From Candidatus Dechloromonas phosphorivorans (lineage in GTDB: Bacteria > Pseudomonadota > Gammaproteobacteria > Burkholderiales > Rhodocyclaceae), in NCBI GenBank assembly GCA_016709495.1, contig JADJMS010000019.1, positions 1 through 64,000 on the forward strand: 64,000 nucleotides of DNA. The letters are read 5' to 3'. This document shows, piece by piece, positions 49,113 through 56,741 of the stretch (position 1 is its first letter; every line of letters begins with the position of its first letter). Made by a program: the position numbers and the translations under genes. Below the pieces are notes generated by a model. That model was not told where the DNA came from, ran no database searches, and worked only from the letters and a program-made list of their open reading frames with translations.

Positions 49113-50003
49113 TCAAACAGGGTGATTGACCGCTTTCAAGCTCCCAAAGAGAACAGCGTATTGCCGGGTGAACTCCGCACCGAAGAAAAATATCTGGGCG
49201 GAGTAATAAACCCAGAGCAGCAAGGCGACGATTGATCCGGCAGCGCCAAAACTCGACGCTATGTCGCTGTTGCCAAGATACAAACCAATGCCGAATTTTC
49301 CCAAGCTGAACAGGCCAGCGGTGAAGGCTGCGCCGAGCCAGGCATCAGGCCAGGAAATGGCGATCTCCGGCAGCGTTTTGAAAATCAGGGCGAACATGCA
49401 GGCGGTGACAGCAAAGGACATCAATGCGGTAACGCTGCTCGCCAGCAGCACGGCAGACGTTCCCCAGACCCGGTTGGTATAGCCGTCAAGGATGGCCAGA
49501 GCAGCACTAACGATGATCGAAATGAGTAGTAACAAAGCCAGCACAAGCACCAGGATGAATGACAACAGGCGGGTGCGCAAATACGCAATGAATGGCGGCT
49601 GGCGGCACTCGTCGACGCCCCAGATCTCATCCAGACTGCCTTTCAACTCGGCAAAGAGACTGGTGGCGGCCAACAGGAAAAGGGTGCTGGCAAATAATGT
49701 GGCGAGCAGGCCGGTAGTCGTGTCCTGTGCCGTCTTTAAGAGGATAAGGATAGTTTGCGCACCTTGGGTGCCGATCAGTGATTCAAGTTGTAGCTTGATC
49801 TCGCTTTCGGCGTGTGTCGCGCCAAAGACATAGCCGGCAACCGCTATCGCCAGGATCAGGATCGGCATCATGGAAAACAAGGTGTAGAAAGCGAGGGCCG
49901 CACCCTTGCTGGATGCACGATGATCGATCCATGAGTTAAAGGTTTCGATCAGGATCCATTTCAGTTCTGGGGCTGGGGCAGATTCGACTAAATTGTTTGG
50001 CAC
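49113..50003 (-). CDS. YihY/BrkB-family inner membrane protein
   Basis: A 296-residue protein with six membrane helices. Family markers are WIDHRASSKGAALAFYTLFS near the start, LWVYYSAQIFFFGAEFTRQY near the end and SLDEIWGVDECR in the middle. Members were once annotated as ribonuclease BN and may be exporters or envelope proteins; function unsettled. It converges on the Crp gene and precedes a run of stress-membrane genes. Confidence 0.92.
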   Translation of the reverse strand: MPNNLVESAPAPELKWILIETFNSWIDHRASSKGAALAFYTLFSMMPILILAIAVAGYVFGATHAESEIKLQLESLIGTQGAQTILILLKTAQDTTTGLLATLFASTLFLLAATSLFAELKGSLDEIWGVDECRQPPFIAYLRTRLLSFILVLVLALLLLISIIVSAALAILDGYTNRVWGTSAVLLASSVTALMSFAVTACMFALIFKTLPEIAISWPDAWLGAAFTAGLFSLGKFGIGLYLGNSDIASSFGAAGSIVALLLWVYYSAQIFFFGAEFTRQYAVLFGSLKAVNHPV

Positions 50004-50025
50004 GAGGTTGATCCCGACCGCCAGT

Positions 50026-50292
50026 TCAGTCCGTGCTTCTCGTCAGCGCCTGAAAAATAATGAACAGGGTTGCCGAGCCAATGACGTCAATCAGTACGTT
50101 GCGCTCACCTAAATCAACCACACCACCGGTACTGGTGTAGTCAAAGAAGCCAAAAAGCCAGCCACCAATCAGTGCGCCGATGATCGCCAGAACAATGTCG
50201 AACAGACCTTTCGGTCCGCGTTTCCCTGCGACAGTTCGAGCAAAGAACCCGGCAATCAGTCCGAAAGTGATCCAGATCATGCGCGGCATCAT
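50026..50292 (-). CDS. GlsB/YeaQ/YmgE-family stress membrane protein
   Basis: A small (about 85-88 residues) protein with three hydrophobic segments and glycine-rich helices (ITFGLIAGFFARTVAG, LAIIGALIGGWLFGFF), the transglycosylase-associated family. Members are induced by stationary phase and envelope stress. The exact Met is uncertain (50292, 50289 or 50280). It lies 22 bases upstream of the BrkB gene on the same strand, so they may share a transcript. Confidence 0.85.
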   Translation of the reverse strand: MMPRMIWITFGLIAGFFARTVAGKRGPKGLFDIVLAIIGALIGGWLFGFFDYTSTGGVVDLGERNVLIDVIGSATLFIIFQALTRSTD

Positions 50293-50321
50293 TGCACCTG
50301 TTTCTTCAAGGGTCAGCGTTG

Positions 50322-50357
50322 CCCTGAACTACCGCGCTGTTGCGCGGCAATTCAGGG
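50322..50357. repeat. Long hairpin between GlsB-like and DUF883 genes
   Basis: A 16-base arm (50322-50337), TGTT loop and matching arm (50342-50357) pair with two mismatches. It sits 15 bases after the DUF883 stop and about 30 bases before the GlsB-like start. No T run follows, so it may be an mRNA-stabilising or attenuating structure rather than a simple terminator. Confidence 0.5.
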
Positions 50358-50372
50358 GCGAAGTCACAAAGC

Positions 50373-50705
50373 TCAGCGGCGGCTGCTCAGGATGCCGATG
50401 ATGAGTCCAACCCCGGCGATCAGTCCGACCGTTTTCCATGGATTTTCGTGGACGTATTTTTGGGTGACATCGGCGGCGAAGCAGGCCTTGTCAGAGACCA
50501 ACATACGTGCGTCGTGAAGCCTGGCTCGTGTATCGGATAGCGCGGTTTCCATCTTGCTGCGCGCGCTGGCAAATTCTTCGGTAGTCGAATTGACCAGTTG
50601 ATTGAGCAGCTTGTCGGCATCGCCAACAACGCCTTTCAGATCTTTGACGAGGGCATTCTTGTTGTCCTCAAGCGTTTTGTGACCGCTAAACATTGAATTG
50701 CTCAT
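50373..50705 (-). CDS. DUF883 (ElaB/YqjD-like) membrane-anchored protein
   Basis: A 110-residue protein: helical coiled N-terminal part (NALVKDLKGVVGDADKLLNQ), then ENPWKTVGLIAGVGLIIGIL and an SSRR tail, the classic DUF883 C-terminal anchor. E. coli relatives bind stationary-phase ribosomes to the inner membrane. The ATG at 50705 gives the family N-terminus; the frame runs further upstream to 50849 without support. A TGTGC palindrome lies 105 bp upstream. Confidence 0.88.
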   Translation of the reverse strand: MSNSMFSGHKTLEDNKNALVKDLKGVVGDADKLLNQLVNSTTEEFASARSKMETALSDTRARLHDARMLVSDKACFAADVTQKYVHENPWKTVGLIAGVGLIIGILSSRR

Positions 50706-50810
50706 GATGACTCCTGATTTGAAGTGGGTAAAAAGGGGCGGGTTCTGACTGGCGATACCCGCCGGAACTTTCCTCTGTTTCTCATGCTGCGCTGGCGCAA
50801 GCTGCCAGTC

Positions 50811-50827
50811 TGTGCGGTGCCACACAG
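50811..50827. promoter_or_regulatory. Crp-type palindrome, site E
   Basis: TGTGCGGTGCCACACAG, between the divergent DUF883 gene (105 bp) and pldA (55 bp). It fits the consensus TGTGC-nnTnnC-nnACAG and could control either gene. Confidence 0.5.
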
Positions 50828-50882
50828 ACGCAAATAGATGCCTGAGCAATAGTTGCGGTCAACGCTCAAAAGAGGCTAAAAA

Positions 50883-51904
50883 ATGAGAAGAACCATCACC
50901 ATTTCGCTCGTGCTGCTGACGGCACAAGCCGGGGCCGGGGAGTTACCGACTGATTGTGCAAACCAGCGCGATGACAAACTGCGCCTTGCCTGCTACGACA
51001 AAATCCATGCGCCAGCGCCGCCCTTGGTTACCGCCGATGCTGTCGCCACGCAGCCGGTGAAAACGATCGATACCGGGCGTGCATCATCCGGCATGGCGAA
51101 AGCCTGGGAGTTGGGCGCCGAAGACAAGCAAGGCACCTTCATTGTCAAAACCTACCTGCCCAATTTCGTGCTGCCGGCGCATTTCTCCTCGAATATCAAT
51201 CGTGCGCCGAGCAGCCCGACGCATCCTGATGGTGGCAACAATCCCAATTACAAACCGGCAGAAGCCAAACTGCAGCTTTCCCTACGCGCCAAAGTCGCCG
51301 AAAACCTGCTCTTGCCAGGCGCTGATTTATGGGTCGCCTACACCCAACGCTCCTTGTGGCAGGTCTGGGATTCTGATGACTCATCGCCATTTCGCAGTAC
51401 CGACTATCAGCCGGAAATGATTTATGTCGTGCCGGTGCCCGAAAAATGGGGGGCGCTACCCTTCGGGATCAACCTGCGCATGTTGCAGTTTGGCCTGGCC
51501 CATCAATCAAACGGCCAGAGTGATCCACTCTCACGAAGCTGGAACCGTGTGTATGCCGGCGCCGGCTTTGAGTTTGGCGATTTTGGCGTCCAGCTAAAAC
51601 CAATCAGCGCTTGCGGGTGCAAAACATTGACGACAATCCTGATCTGGTCGACTTTATTGGGCGTAACGAGATCAGTGTCGGTTGGGCTCCGGGTGTTTCT
51701 ACGGTCAACATGACTTTGCGTAGCAATTTCAGCGCCGTTGATCGTGGTTCATTTCAACTCGACTGGACATACCCGGTTTTTGCCGACCAGCCCCTTGGCC
51801 TGCGCTGGTATGCCCAGTTGTTCAGCGGTTATGGCGAGACCATGCTGGATTACAACCACAAGCAGACCACGGTTGGCTTCGGCTTGACCTTGTTCCAGTT
51901 TTGA
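50883..51904 (+). pseudogene. pldA: Outer-membrane phospholipase A (PldA), frameshifted
   Basis: Outer-membrane lipase removing mislocalised phospholipids. It has a signal peptide (TISLVLLTAQAGAG), a family N-terminal region, and the catalytic segment GLAHQSNGQSDPLSRSWNRVY with the His-x-Ser active site. The frame breaks at four A (51596-51599); one more base gives the rest of the barrel, including DDNPDL and LFSGYGETMLDYNHKQT, to 51904. Joined length is about 340 residues. The VIT gene start overlaps its stop. PldA senses envelope asymmetry, fitting the stress context. Confidence 0.88.
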
Positions 51905-52605
51905 AAAATCAGGCCATGAAACACCCTGAAACGCATCGTACAACCCGTATTGGCTGGTTGCGCGCGGCCGTGCTCGGTGCCAATGACGGCATCGTTTCAA
52001 CAGCCAGTCTGGTGCTTGGTGTTGCTGCTGCCGGTGCGAGTGCCAGCAATATCATGCTGACCGGCGTTGCCGGTCTGGTTGCCGGTGCGATGTCGATGGC
52101 AGCCGGCGAATATGTTTCAGTGAGTTCGCAGGCCGACACAGAAAACGCCGATCTGGCACGTGAACGTGAAGAGCTGGCAACTGAGCCAGTCCGTGAGCAT
52201 GCCGAAATGGCGGCGATTTATGTCAAGCGTGGTTTGGAAGCCGGGTTGGCGGCGCAGGTGGCCAAACAATTGATGGCACACGACGCCCTCGGCGCCCATG
52301 CGCGCGATGAATTGGGTATCTCCGACACCATGTCCGCACGTCCGTTACAGGCGGCATGGACTTCGGCGCTTACTTTTTCGGTAGGGGCAGCGATGCCTTT
52401 GCTGGTTGTCCTGCTTGTTCCGCCGGTAGCCCTGGCCTGGTCTGTCTCTGGCAGCGCCTTGCTGTCGTTGGCGGTGCTCGGCTCGCTGGCAGCGCGGGCA
52501 GGTGGCGCGCCGATCATGGTAGCGGCGACCCGCGTGACCTTTTGGGGGGCGCTTGCCATGGCGATGACTGCCGGCGTGGGTGCCATGTTTGGCGTTGCCC
52601 CATAA
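51901..52605 (+). CDS. VIT1/CCC1-family iron or manganese transporter
   Basis: About 230 residues, five membrane helices. Family segments are GWLRAAVLGANDGIVSTASL, GLVAGAMSMAAGEYVSVSSQ, and a cytosolic charged loop (AREREELATEPVREHAEM) that binds metal in relatives. It probably exports Fe2+ or Mn2+. Start is TTG 51901 overlapping the pldA stop, or ATG 51916; the latter also fits. A strong terminator follows at 52717. Confidence 0.92.
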   Translation: MKNQAMKHPETHRTTRIGWLRAAVLGANDGIVSTASLVLGVAAAGASASNIMLTGVAGLVAGAMSMAAGEYVSVSSQADTENADLAREREELATEPVREHAEMAAIYVKRGLEAGLAAQVAKQLMAHDALGAHARDELGISDTMSARPLQAAWTSALTFSVGAAMPLLVVLLVPPVALAWSVSGSALLSLAVLGSLAARAGGAPIMVAATRVTFWGALAMAMTAGVGAMFGVAP

Positions 52606-52716
52606 ATTTTGAAACTATGTGCGACAACGAACGGAAGGTTTCTGGCTAAATCGTCATGATGCATTCAGGTGTTCATCCCACCCCCCGCCTCTTTTGGATG
52701 AACGCCTTTTGTATTT

Positions 52717-52752
52717 GGCTCGGAACGGTTAACGCCTTCCGAGCCTTTTTTT
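52717..52752 (+). terminator. Strong intrinsic terminator
   Basis: GGCTCGGA (52717-52724) pairs with TCCGAGCC (52738-52745), followed directly by seven T. It ends the pldA-VIT transcript and lies against the end of the convergent secreted-protein gene. Confidence 0.9.
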
Positions 52753-52754
52753 GT

Positions 52755-53090
52755 CTAGCGCCGAAAATCGAGTGGAAAAAACAGACTGACACCTGGCGAT
52801 TGACGTGGTTCGTAGTAAACCGGTGGCGGCACGTAGACCGGTTGCGCATAGCTATAGGGGTGACGATAGACCGGTCGATAGTTATAAACCTCGCGTTCAC
52901 CATGCCATCCACGCCGGCCCTGATTTCCTTGATTGCCGTGGTGTTTGTTTTGGTAATGCTTATCGCGATTATCAGCTAAGGCTGGTGTGATGGAGAGGCT
53001 GCCCAGTGCTGAAACAAGGGTGATGGCAATGGCCGCCTTGCGGGCGATAGCCCCGAGGCGGCTACGCTGAAGTCCTGGTAATTGAATCAT
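52755..53090 (-). CDS. Secreted His/Tyr/Pro-rich hypothetical protein
   Basis: A 111-residue protein with a long signal peptide (AAIAITLVSALGSLSITPALA, 21 residues in all, given here only as its hydrophobic core) and a mature part rich in His, Gly, Tyr and Pro (NKHHGNQGNQGRRGWHGE, then YAQPVYVPPPVYYEP). No catalytic domain. Such proteins are common periplasmic or surface proteins in betaproteobacteria with unknown role. It neighbours a Spy-like gene on the same strand, 44 bases apart. Confidence 0.65.
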   Translation of the reverse strand: MIQLPGLQRSRLGAIARKAAIAITLVSALGSLSITPALADNRDKHYQNKHHGNQGNQGRRGWHGEREVYNYRPVYRHPYSYAQPVYVPPPVYYEPRQSPGVSLFFPLDFRR

Positions 53091-53134
53091 GGTGACTTCC
53101 TTATTGAAAATGTTGGTTTCTGACAGAGGCTTGA

Positions 53135-53638
53135 TTAGTTTGCTGGCGGCAAATTGGGGCCGCGCTTGTGGTGACGGTTTTTGTACATGCCATGGCGGTC
53201 ACCGCGGCGGTCGCCATGACGGAACATCATGTCAGCCTGCTTTTTCTGGGGGTCGGACATGCTGGCGTAGAGCGTTGCAAAGACCGGGGTCAGCGTCCGG
53301 ATGCCTTCGGCGTGGGCTTCGGTAATTTCGCCATAGGACTTGAGATCATCGACGGCTGTCATGTCCTTGGCGCGATCGATCCTCGCCTGAGTCAGTTTGT
53401 CCATGGTTTTGGCATTGTCATTCATGGTCTGGGCGACTTTGCCCCACTGCGCTTCCTGAGCATCGGCAATCATCAGCCGATCATGCATTTGCTTGACGCG
53501 CATGGCAGCACGATCTTCATGACCAAGGCGTTCGGCAGCGCCGGCCAGCAGCGGCGCCGAAATCAGGCTGACGGCAAGCGCGGCCACGGCAATCAGGCGT
53601 GCGCTCGAATGATGGAATTTGATTTCATTGAGTTTCAT
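53135..53638 (-). CDS. Spy/CpxP-like periplasmic LTxxQ protein
   Basis: A 167-residue protein with a signal peptide (IAVAALAVSLISAPLLAGAA) and a helical mature part with the LTxxQ-like pattern (LTPVFATLYASMSDPQKKQA) and a His/Arg-rich C-terminus (MFRHGDRRGDRHGMYKNRHH). Spy and CpxP are periplasmic chaperones or metal-responsive proteins of the envelope stress response; the His-rich tail suggests metal binding. A TGTGC site lies 85 bp upstream, in a region shared with the divergent repeat-protein gene. Confidence 0.8.
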   Translation of the reverse strand: MKLNEIKFHHSSARLIAVAALAVSLISAPLLAGAAERLGHEDRAAMRVKQMHDRLMIADAQEAQWGKVAQTMNDNAKTMDKLTQARIDRAKDMTAVDDLKSYGEITEAHAEGIRTLTPVFATLYASMSDPQKKQADMMFRHGDRRGDRHGMYKNRHHKRGPNLPPAN

Positions 53639-53723
53639 GTTCGTTCCCCGGGTTGAGTTTCATCCCGGTTAATTCCGGAACGAGCCAATCGATGAGCAGT
53701 GTTTCTGATCTTGTCGACGCGTT

Positions 53724-53740
53724 CTGTTCGTTACAGCACA
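53724..53740. promoter_or_regulatory. Crp-type palindrome, site D
   Basis: On the minus strand it reads TGTGCTGTAACGAACAG, 85 bp upstream of the Spy-like start codon. It is one of two consensus sites in this divergent intergenic region. Confidence 0.5.
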
Positions 53741-53781
53741 AAGGCTGCAATAAATCGGGAACATAAAAACAGTGGCGATTG

Positions 53782-53798
53782 TGTGCGCTAACAGACAG
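53782..53798. promoter_or_regulatory. Crp-type palindrome, site C
   Basis: TGTGCGCTAACAGACAG, 112 bp upstream of the repeat-protein start at 53911 and 41 bp from site D. Together they suggest shared control of both divergent genes. Confidence 0.5.
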
Positions 53799-53910
53799 AG
53801 CAGAGACAGCTTCTGCCAATAAGCTCAACTAATCGGAACCAATGACGGTGCAATTTCTGCACTGCGGCGATGAGATGCAACTCCACTGCTTACCCAATAA
53901 AGGAACAATC

Positions 53911-54525
53911 ATGAAAACACTCAATATCAACGCAATTGCCCTTGCCGTCACCCTTGCCTTTAGTGCCAGTGCGATGGCTGAAGGCATGTTGTCGAAAGCC
54001 GATTACAAAGCTGGTAAAGAAAAAGTCTCGGTCGATTACAAGGCAGCCAAAGCTGCATGCTCCGGTTTGTCAGGTAACGCCAGCGATATTTGTGTCGCCG
54101 ATGCGAAAGGTAAAAAAGAAGTCGCTATGGCTGAACTTAAAGCAGCCGACAAGCCAGGCCTGAAAGCCAATTACGAAGTCAGCGTTGCCAAAGCTGAAGC
54201 CGATTACGGTGTCGCCAACGAACGTTGTGATGACTTGGCCGGTAACGTCAAGGACGTTTGCGTGAAGGAAGCAAAGGCTGCACAAACTACGGCCAAGGCA
54301 GATGCCAAGGCAAAGATGAAGTCAGCAGATGCCAACGCAACGGCCAATGAAAAAACTGCCGAAGCACGTGGCGATGCCAACAAACAGACTGCCGATGCGA
54401 AGAAAGATGCAACGGCTGACAAGGTTGATGCCAAGTATTCAGTAGCCAAGGAAAAGTGTGACGCTTACTCAGGTGCGGCTAAAGACAACTGCATGAGCCA
54501 GGCAAAAGCCAACTTCAACAAGTAA
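53911..54525 (+). CDS. Secreted protein with three Cys-x10-Cys helical repeats
   Basis: A 204-residue periplasmic protein starting MKTLNINAIALAVTLAFSAS at an ATG preceded by AAAGGA. Three similar units each hold a cysteine pair ten residues apart: CSGLSGNASDIC, CDDLAGNVKDVC and CDAYSGAAKDNC, each followed by an AK-ending helix. Between the second and third lies a long Ala/Lys/Asp helix (ATANEKTAEARGDANKQTAD) resembling stress-type LEA repeats. The paired cysteines suggest three intramolecular disulfides. Function unknown. The upstream frame to 53842 is not needed. Confidence 0.75.
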   Translation: MKTLNINAIALAVTLAFSASAMAEGMLSKADYKAGKEKVSVDYKAAKAACSGLSGNASDICVADAKGKKEVAMAELKAADKPGLKANYEVSVAKAEADYGVANERCDDLAGNVKDVCVKEAKAAQTTAKADAKAKMKSADANATANEKTAEARGDANKQTADAKKDATADKVDAKYSVAKEKCDAYSGAAKDNCMSQAKANFNK

Positions 54526-54582
54526 TACGGCAAATCTGGTTTGTCCAGAGGTGCTTGGTAAGCATTTAAAAGAGATAAGCCA

Positions 54583-54879
54583 ATGAAAGCAGTAAAACGT
54601 TATTCGCTCGCACTACTAACGGCAACCATGCTGCTTAGTCTGGGTGCCTGTTCAGGTATGTCGCAGCAGGATGCAAATACGGTGATCGGCGCTGGTGCTG
54701 GTGCCGTAGGCGGTGCTGTGCTGACCGGTGGCAGCACAGCCGGCACGGTAGGCGGCGCTGTTGTAGGTGGCGTTATTGGCCACGAAGTCAGTAAACCAAG
54801 CATTGATCGACTAGCGATACACCAAAGTGATTTGCTTTGGTGTGTTGCGGTCAACCGTTTATTTCGCCCAAAAATTTAA
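54583..54879 (+). CDS. Glycine-zipper lipoprotein (OsmB/SlyB-like)
   Basis: The signal peptide ends in the lipobox LGAC, followed by a glycine-zipper region (VIGAGAGAVGGAVLTGG, then VGGAVVGGVIGHEVSK), as in osmotically inducible lipoproteins. Homology ends at about 54797; the last about 30 residues, encoded over a stem-loop at 54819-54843, look non-coding, so the natural stop may have been lost by a small indel after HEVSK. Probably an outer-membrane stress lipoprotein. Confidence 0.75.
   Translation: MKAVKRYSLALLTATMLLSLGACSGMSQQDANTVIGAGAGAVGGAVLTGGSTAGTVGGAVVGGVIGHEVSKPSIDRLAIHQSDLLWCVAVNRLFRPKI
54819..54843. repeat. Stem-loop after the glycine-zipper domain
   Basis: ACACCAAAG (54819-54827) pairs perfectly with CTTTGGTGT (54835-54843) around a 7-base loop. 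It lies within the abnormal tail of the lipoprotein frame and probably marks untranslated sequence. Confidence 0.5.
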
Positions 54880-54903
54880 GTGGGCCTTGAAAAGGAAGCA
54901 GCA

Positions 54904-55101
54904 ATGAAAAATTCGCAAAGAAGTTTCAGTTCAATTTTGTTGGTTGGCGCTTTGTTGGCCGCGCTGGTCGGTTGTCAAAAGCAGGAAGGACCGGCTGAGA
55001 AGGCGGGCAAGGAAGTCGACAAAGCATCCGAGAAAGTCGGCCAGAAAATTGAGCAGGCTGGCGAAAGTATCAAGGACGCCGCCAAGGGTGATAAAAAATA
55101 G
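54904..55101 (+). CDS. Small lipoprotein (65 aa)
   Basis: ATG at 54904 follows AAGGAAG. The signal peptide (ILLVGALLAALVGC) has a lipobox LVGC; the mature peptide is a charged helix (EKAGKEVDKASEKVGQKIEQ) ending in KGDKK. Similar small helical lipoproteins occur in many betaproteobacteria next to stress genes. The frame extends upstream to 54880 but the later ATG has the ribosome site. Confidence 0.75.
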   Translation: MKNSQRSFSSILLVGALLAALVGCQKQEGPAEKAGKEVDKASEKVGQKIEQAGESIKDAAKGDKK

Positions 55102-55521
55102 TCTTCTTGAATTGATTGGAGTGAAGCACTAACCGAGATTGGTCGTGCTTATCCAGCGCCTTGAGCTTGCTCAATGGCGCACACCCGTGTGCCCGTCATT
55201 TGCGTACTTAAAGCACTCTGTCGGCTGGGTTTCCAGGGTATGCCGTGGCCGTACCCACGGAAATATTGAAAGCAAGGCAGGGAGAGTTATCGCACGGGCT
55301 GCCTGCTGAACTGAATGGCGTTTTAGATTTATTTCCGACATTTGACGCCTAGCATGCCCAGTAGACCGATACCTAACAGCGTCAATCACTGCTGCAAATA
55401 TTCTGTGCTTTAGCGCACAGACCGAATTCTGGCGCGCGACGATGATGTCGGTCAGAGGTGGCCATTGGCCACACTTCTTAGTGGCAAAGGCCATCCTGAA
55501 GTATCAAAAACAGGAGATGTG
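55102..55521. other. Intergenic stretch carrying regulatory site B
   Basis: About 420 bases without a supportable gene. A minus-strand frame (55171-55494) is open but has no family or ribosome site. The main feature is the TGTGC palindrome at 55404-55420. I see no clear terminator after the small lipoprotein. Confidence 0.45.
55404..55420. promoter_or_regulatory. Crp-type palindrome, site B
   Basis: TGTGCTTTAGCGCACAG, with perfect TGTGC/GCACA arms, 101 bp upstream of the start at 55522. It differs from site A at one position only. Confidence 0.6.
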
Positions 55522-55824
55522 ATGACTAGTACAGCAATCAACGGTTACGACAACATTGAATCCATTTTCACAAATTCACTTCAGGCAATTGTTGGATTTT
55601 CTGTCCAGGAGTTCGTCGTCCAATTGAGTGATGGTCGGCGCATTGAGCGCTCCGACATGAACGATTTGGCGCACGAACTCCATCGCCATGGTGTCAAAGC
55701 CAAATACGTTCAATACGAATGGCGTGCGGGTCAACGAATGATCACTGCCGGCCAACAGGCAGCGCTATGTGCTGCCATTCGCCTCCATGAACGCAGTTGT
55801 AGTGCGCTCGCCATCGCCGCGTAA
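55522..55824 (+). CDS. Conserved hypothetical protein (100 aa)
   Basis: ATG at 55522 follows AGGAGATG. The soluble protein (MTSTAINGYDNIESIF at the start, HELHRHGVKAKYVQYEWRAG in the centre) has no recognised domain and no signal peptide. It begins a plus-strand run of three genes with gaps of 23 bases or overlap, downstream of site B, so it is probably the first gene of a stress-regulated operon. Confidence 0.6.
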   Translation: MTSTAINGYDNIESIFTNSLQAIVGFSVQEFVVQLSDGRRIERSDMNDLAHELHRHGVKAKYVQYEWRAGQRMITAGQQAALCAAIRLHERSCSALAIAA

Positions 55825-55847
55825 ATCGATTTACTAGGGAACCCTAT

Positions 55848-56285
55848 ATGAAAAATTTGCTGTTTGCCGCTGCACTCGCCACAGCTTCCCTGACCGGAAC
55901 TGCAGCCGAAGTGGGCATGTCGCTCAGTGTCGGTCAGCCTGGCTTTTATGGCCAGATTGACATTGGGGGCTATCCGCCGCCGCCAGTTATTTATCGCCAG
56001 CCGCGTGTCGGCTATTACGTCCAGCCTGATCGCCCACCGCTCTATTTGCGTGTGCCGCCAGGCCACGCCAAGAACTGGAGCAGGTATTGCGGTAAATACG
56101 ACGCCTGTAACGAGCGGGTTTATTTCGTTAAAGACAATTGGTATCGCAACGAATATGCCCCGCGCTACCGGGACCGTATGGATCGCCGAGACGGCCACCG
56201 GGATGGTCGTCGCGATGATCATCGCGATGACCATCGTGGCAACGACAAACATAATCAAGGAGATAATCATGGCAACAACCACTAA
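55848..56285 (+). CDS. Secreted hypothetical protein with YFV motif and His/Asp-rich tail
   Basis: A 145-residue protein with signal peptide (MKNLLFAAALATASLTGTAA), a Gly/Tyr/Pro segment, and the conserved block PPLYLRVPPGHAKNWSRYC with CNERVYFVKDNWY, known from many uncharacterised betaproteobacterial proteins. The C-terminus is a His/Arg/Asp-rich low-complexity tail (RDGHRDGRRDDHRDDHRG) that could bind metal. The last 17 bases overlap the next gene. Confidence 0.75.
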   Translation: MKNLLFAAALATASLTGTAAEVGMSLSVGQPGFYGQIDIGGYPPPPVIYRQPRVGYYVQPDRPPLYLRVPPGHAKNWSRYCGKYDACNERVYFVKDNWYRNEYAPRYRDRMDRRDGHRDGRRDDHRDDHRGNDKHNQGDNHGNNH

Positions 56286-56715
56286 AAAAATGCAGCTCGG
56301 GCTGCTACTAATGGCAATTGCACTACCGGGATTACCGGCCTGGGCTGGTGAAGTGGGCGATGTGGCGAAGCAAAATACGATCAGCGCTCCGCAAGCCGAA
56401 CTTTCCTGGATGAGTGGCGGTATTGGTGACGATGCCCGTGATGAAATGCGCAAAACCGGTGAAGCCTACAGTGTGCATGTGGTGTTCAGTGACCGGCAGG
56501 GCGCTTATCTCGCCAGCGTTCCATTTTCGGTTACAAAAATGAATGGCCGCGAACTTTACTCCGGCGTCAGTACGGGCCCTTTGCTTTACCTGAAACTGCC
56601 GCCTGGCTCGTTTATGATTGCCGCCAAGTTTGATGGCACCTGGCATAAACAGCGTATTCAATCCAGCAATTCCGAAAATCCGGCCCGCGTTTCGTTTGTT
56701 AGCTACGGCAATTGA
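56269..56715 (+). CDS. Secreted beta-sandwich-like hypothetical protein
   Basis: ATG at 56269 follows AAGGAG inside the end of the previous gene. Signal peptide LGLLLMAIALPGLPAWAG; the mature 120 residues contain YLASVPFSVTKMNGRELYSG and GPLLYLKLPPGSFMIAAKFD, a pattern like carboxypeptidase-regulatory or Ig-like sandwiches. No catalytic residues recognised. Co-transcribed with the two preceding genes. Confidence 0.65.
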   Translation: MATTTKKMQLGLLLMAIALPGLPAWAGEVGDVAKQNTISAPQAELSWMSGGIGDDARDEMRKTGEAYSVHVVFSDRQGAYLASVPFSVTKMNGRELYSGVSTGPLLYLKLPPGSFMIAAKFDGTWHKQRIQSSNSENPARVSFVSYGN

Positions 56716-56741
56716 TGTTCTTGCCCGTTTGACAACGACTC

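Noticed and set aside
52656..52979. Plus-strand open frame over the VIT terminator and antisense to the secreted protein
   Set aside because: It crosses a strong terminator and has no ribosome site; the minus-strand gene with a signal peptide is better supported.
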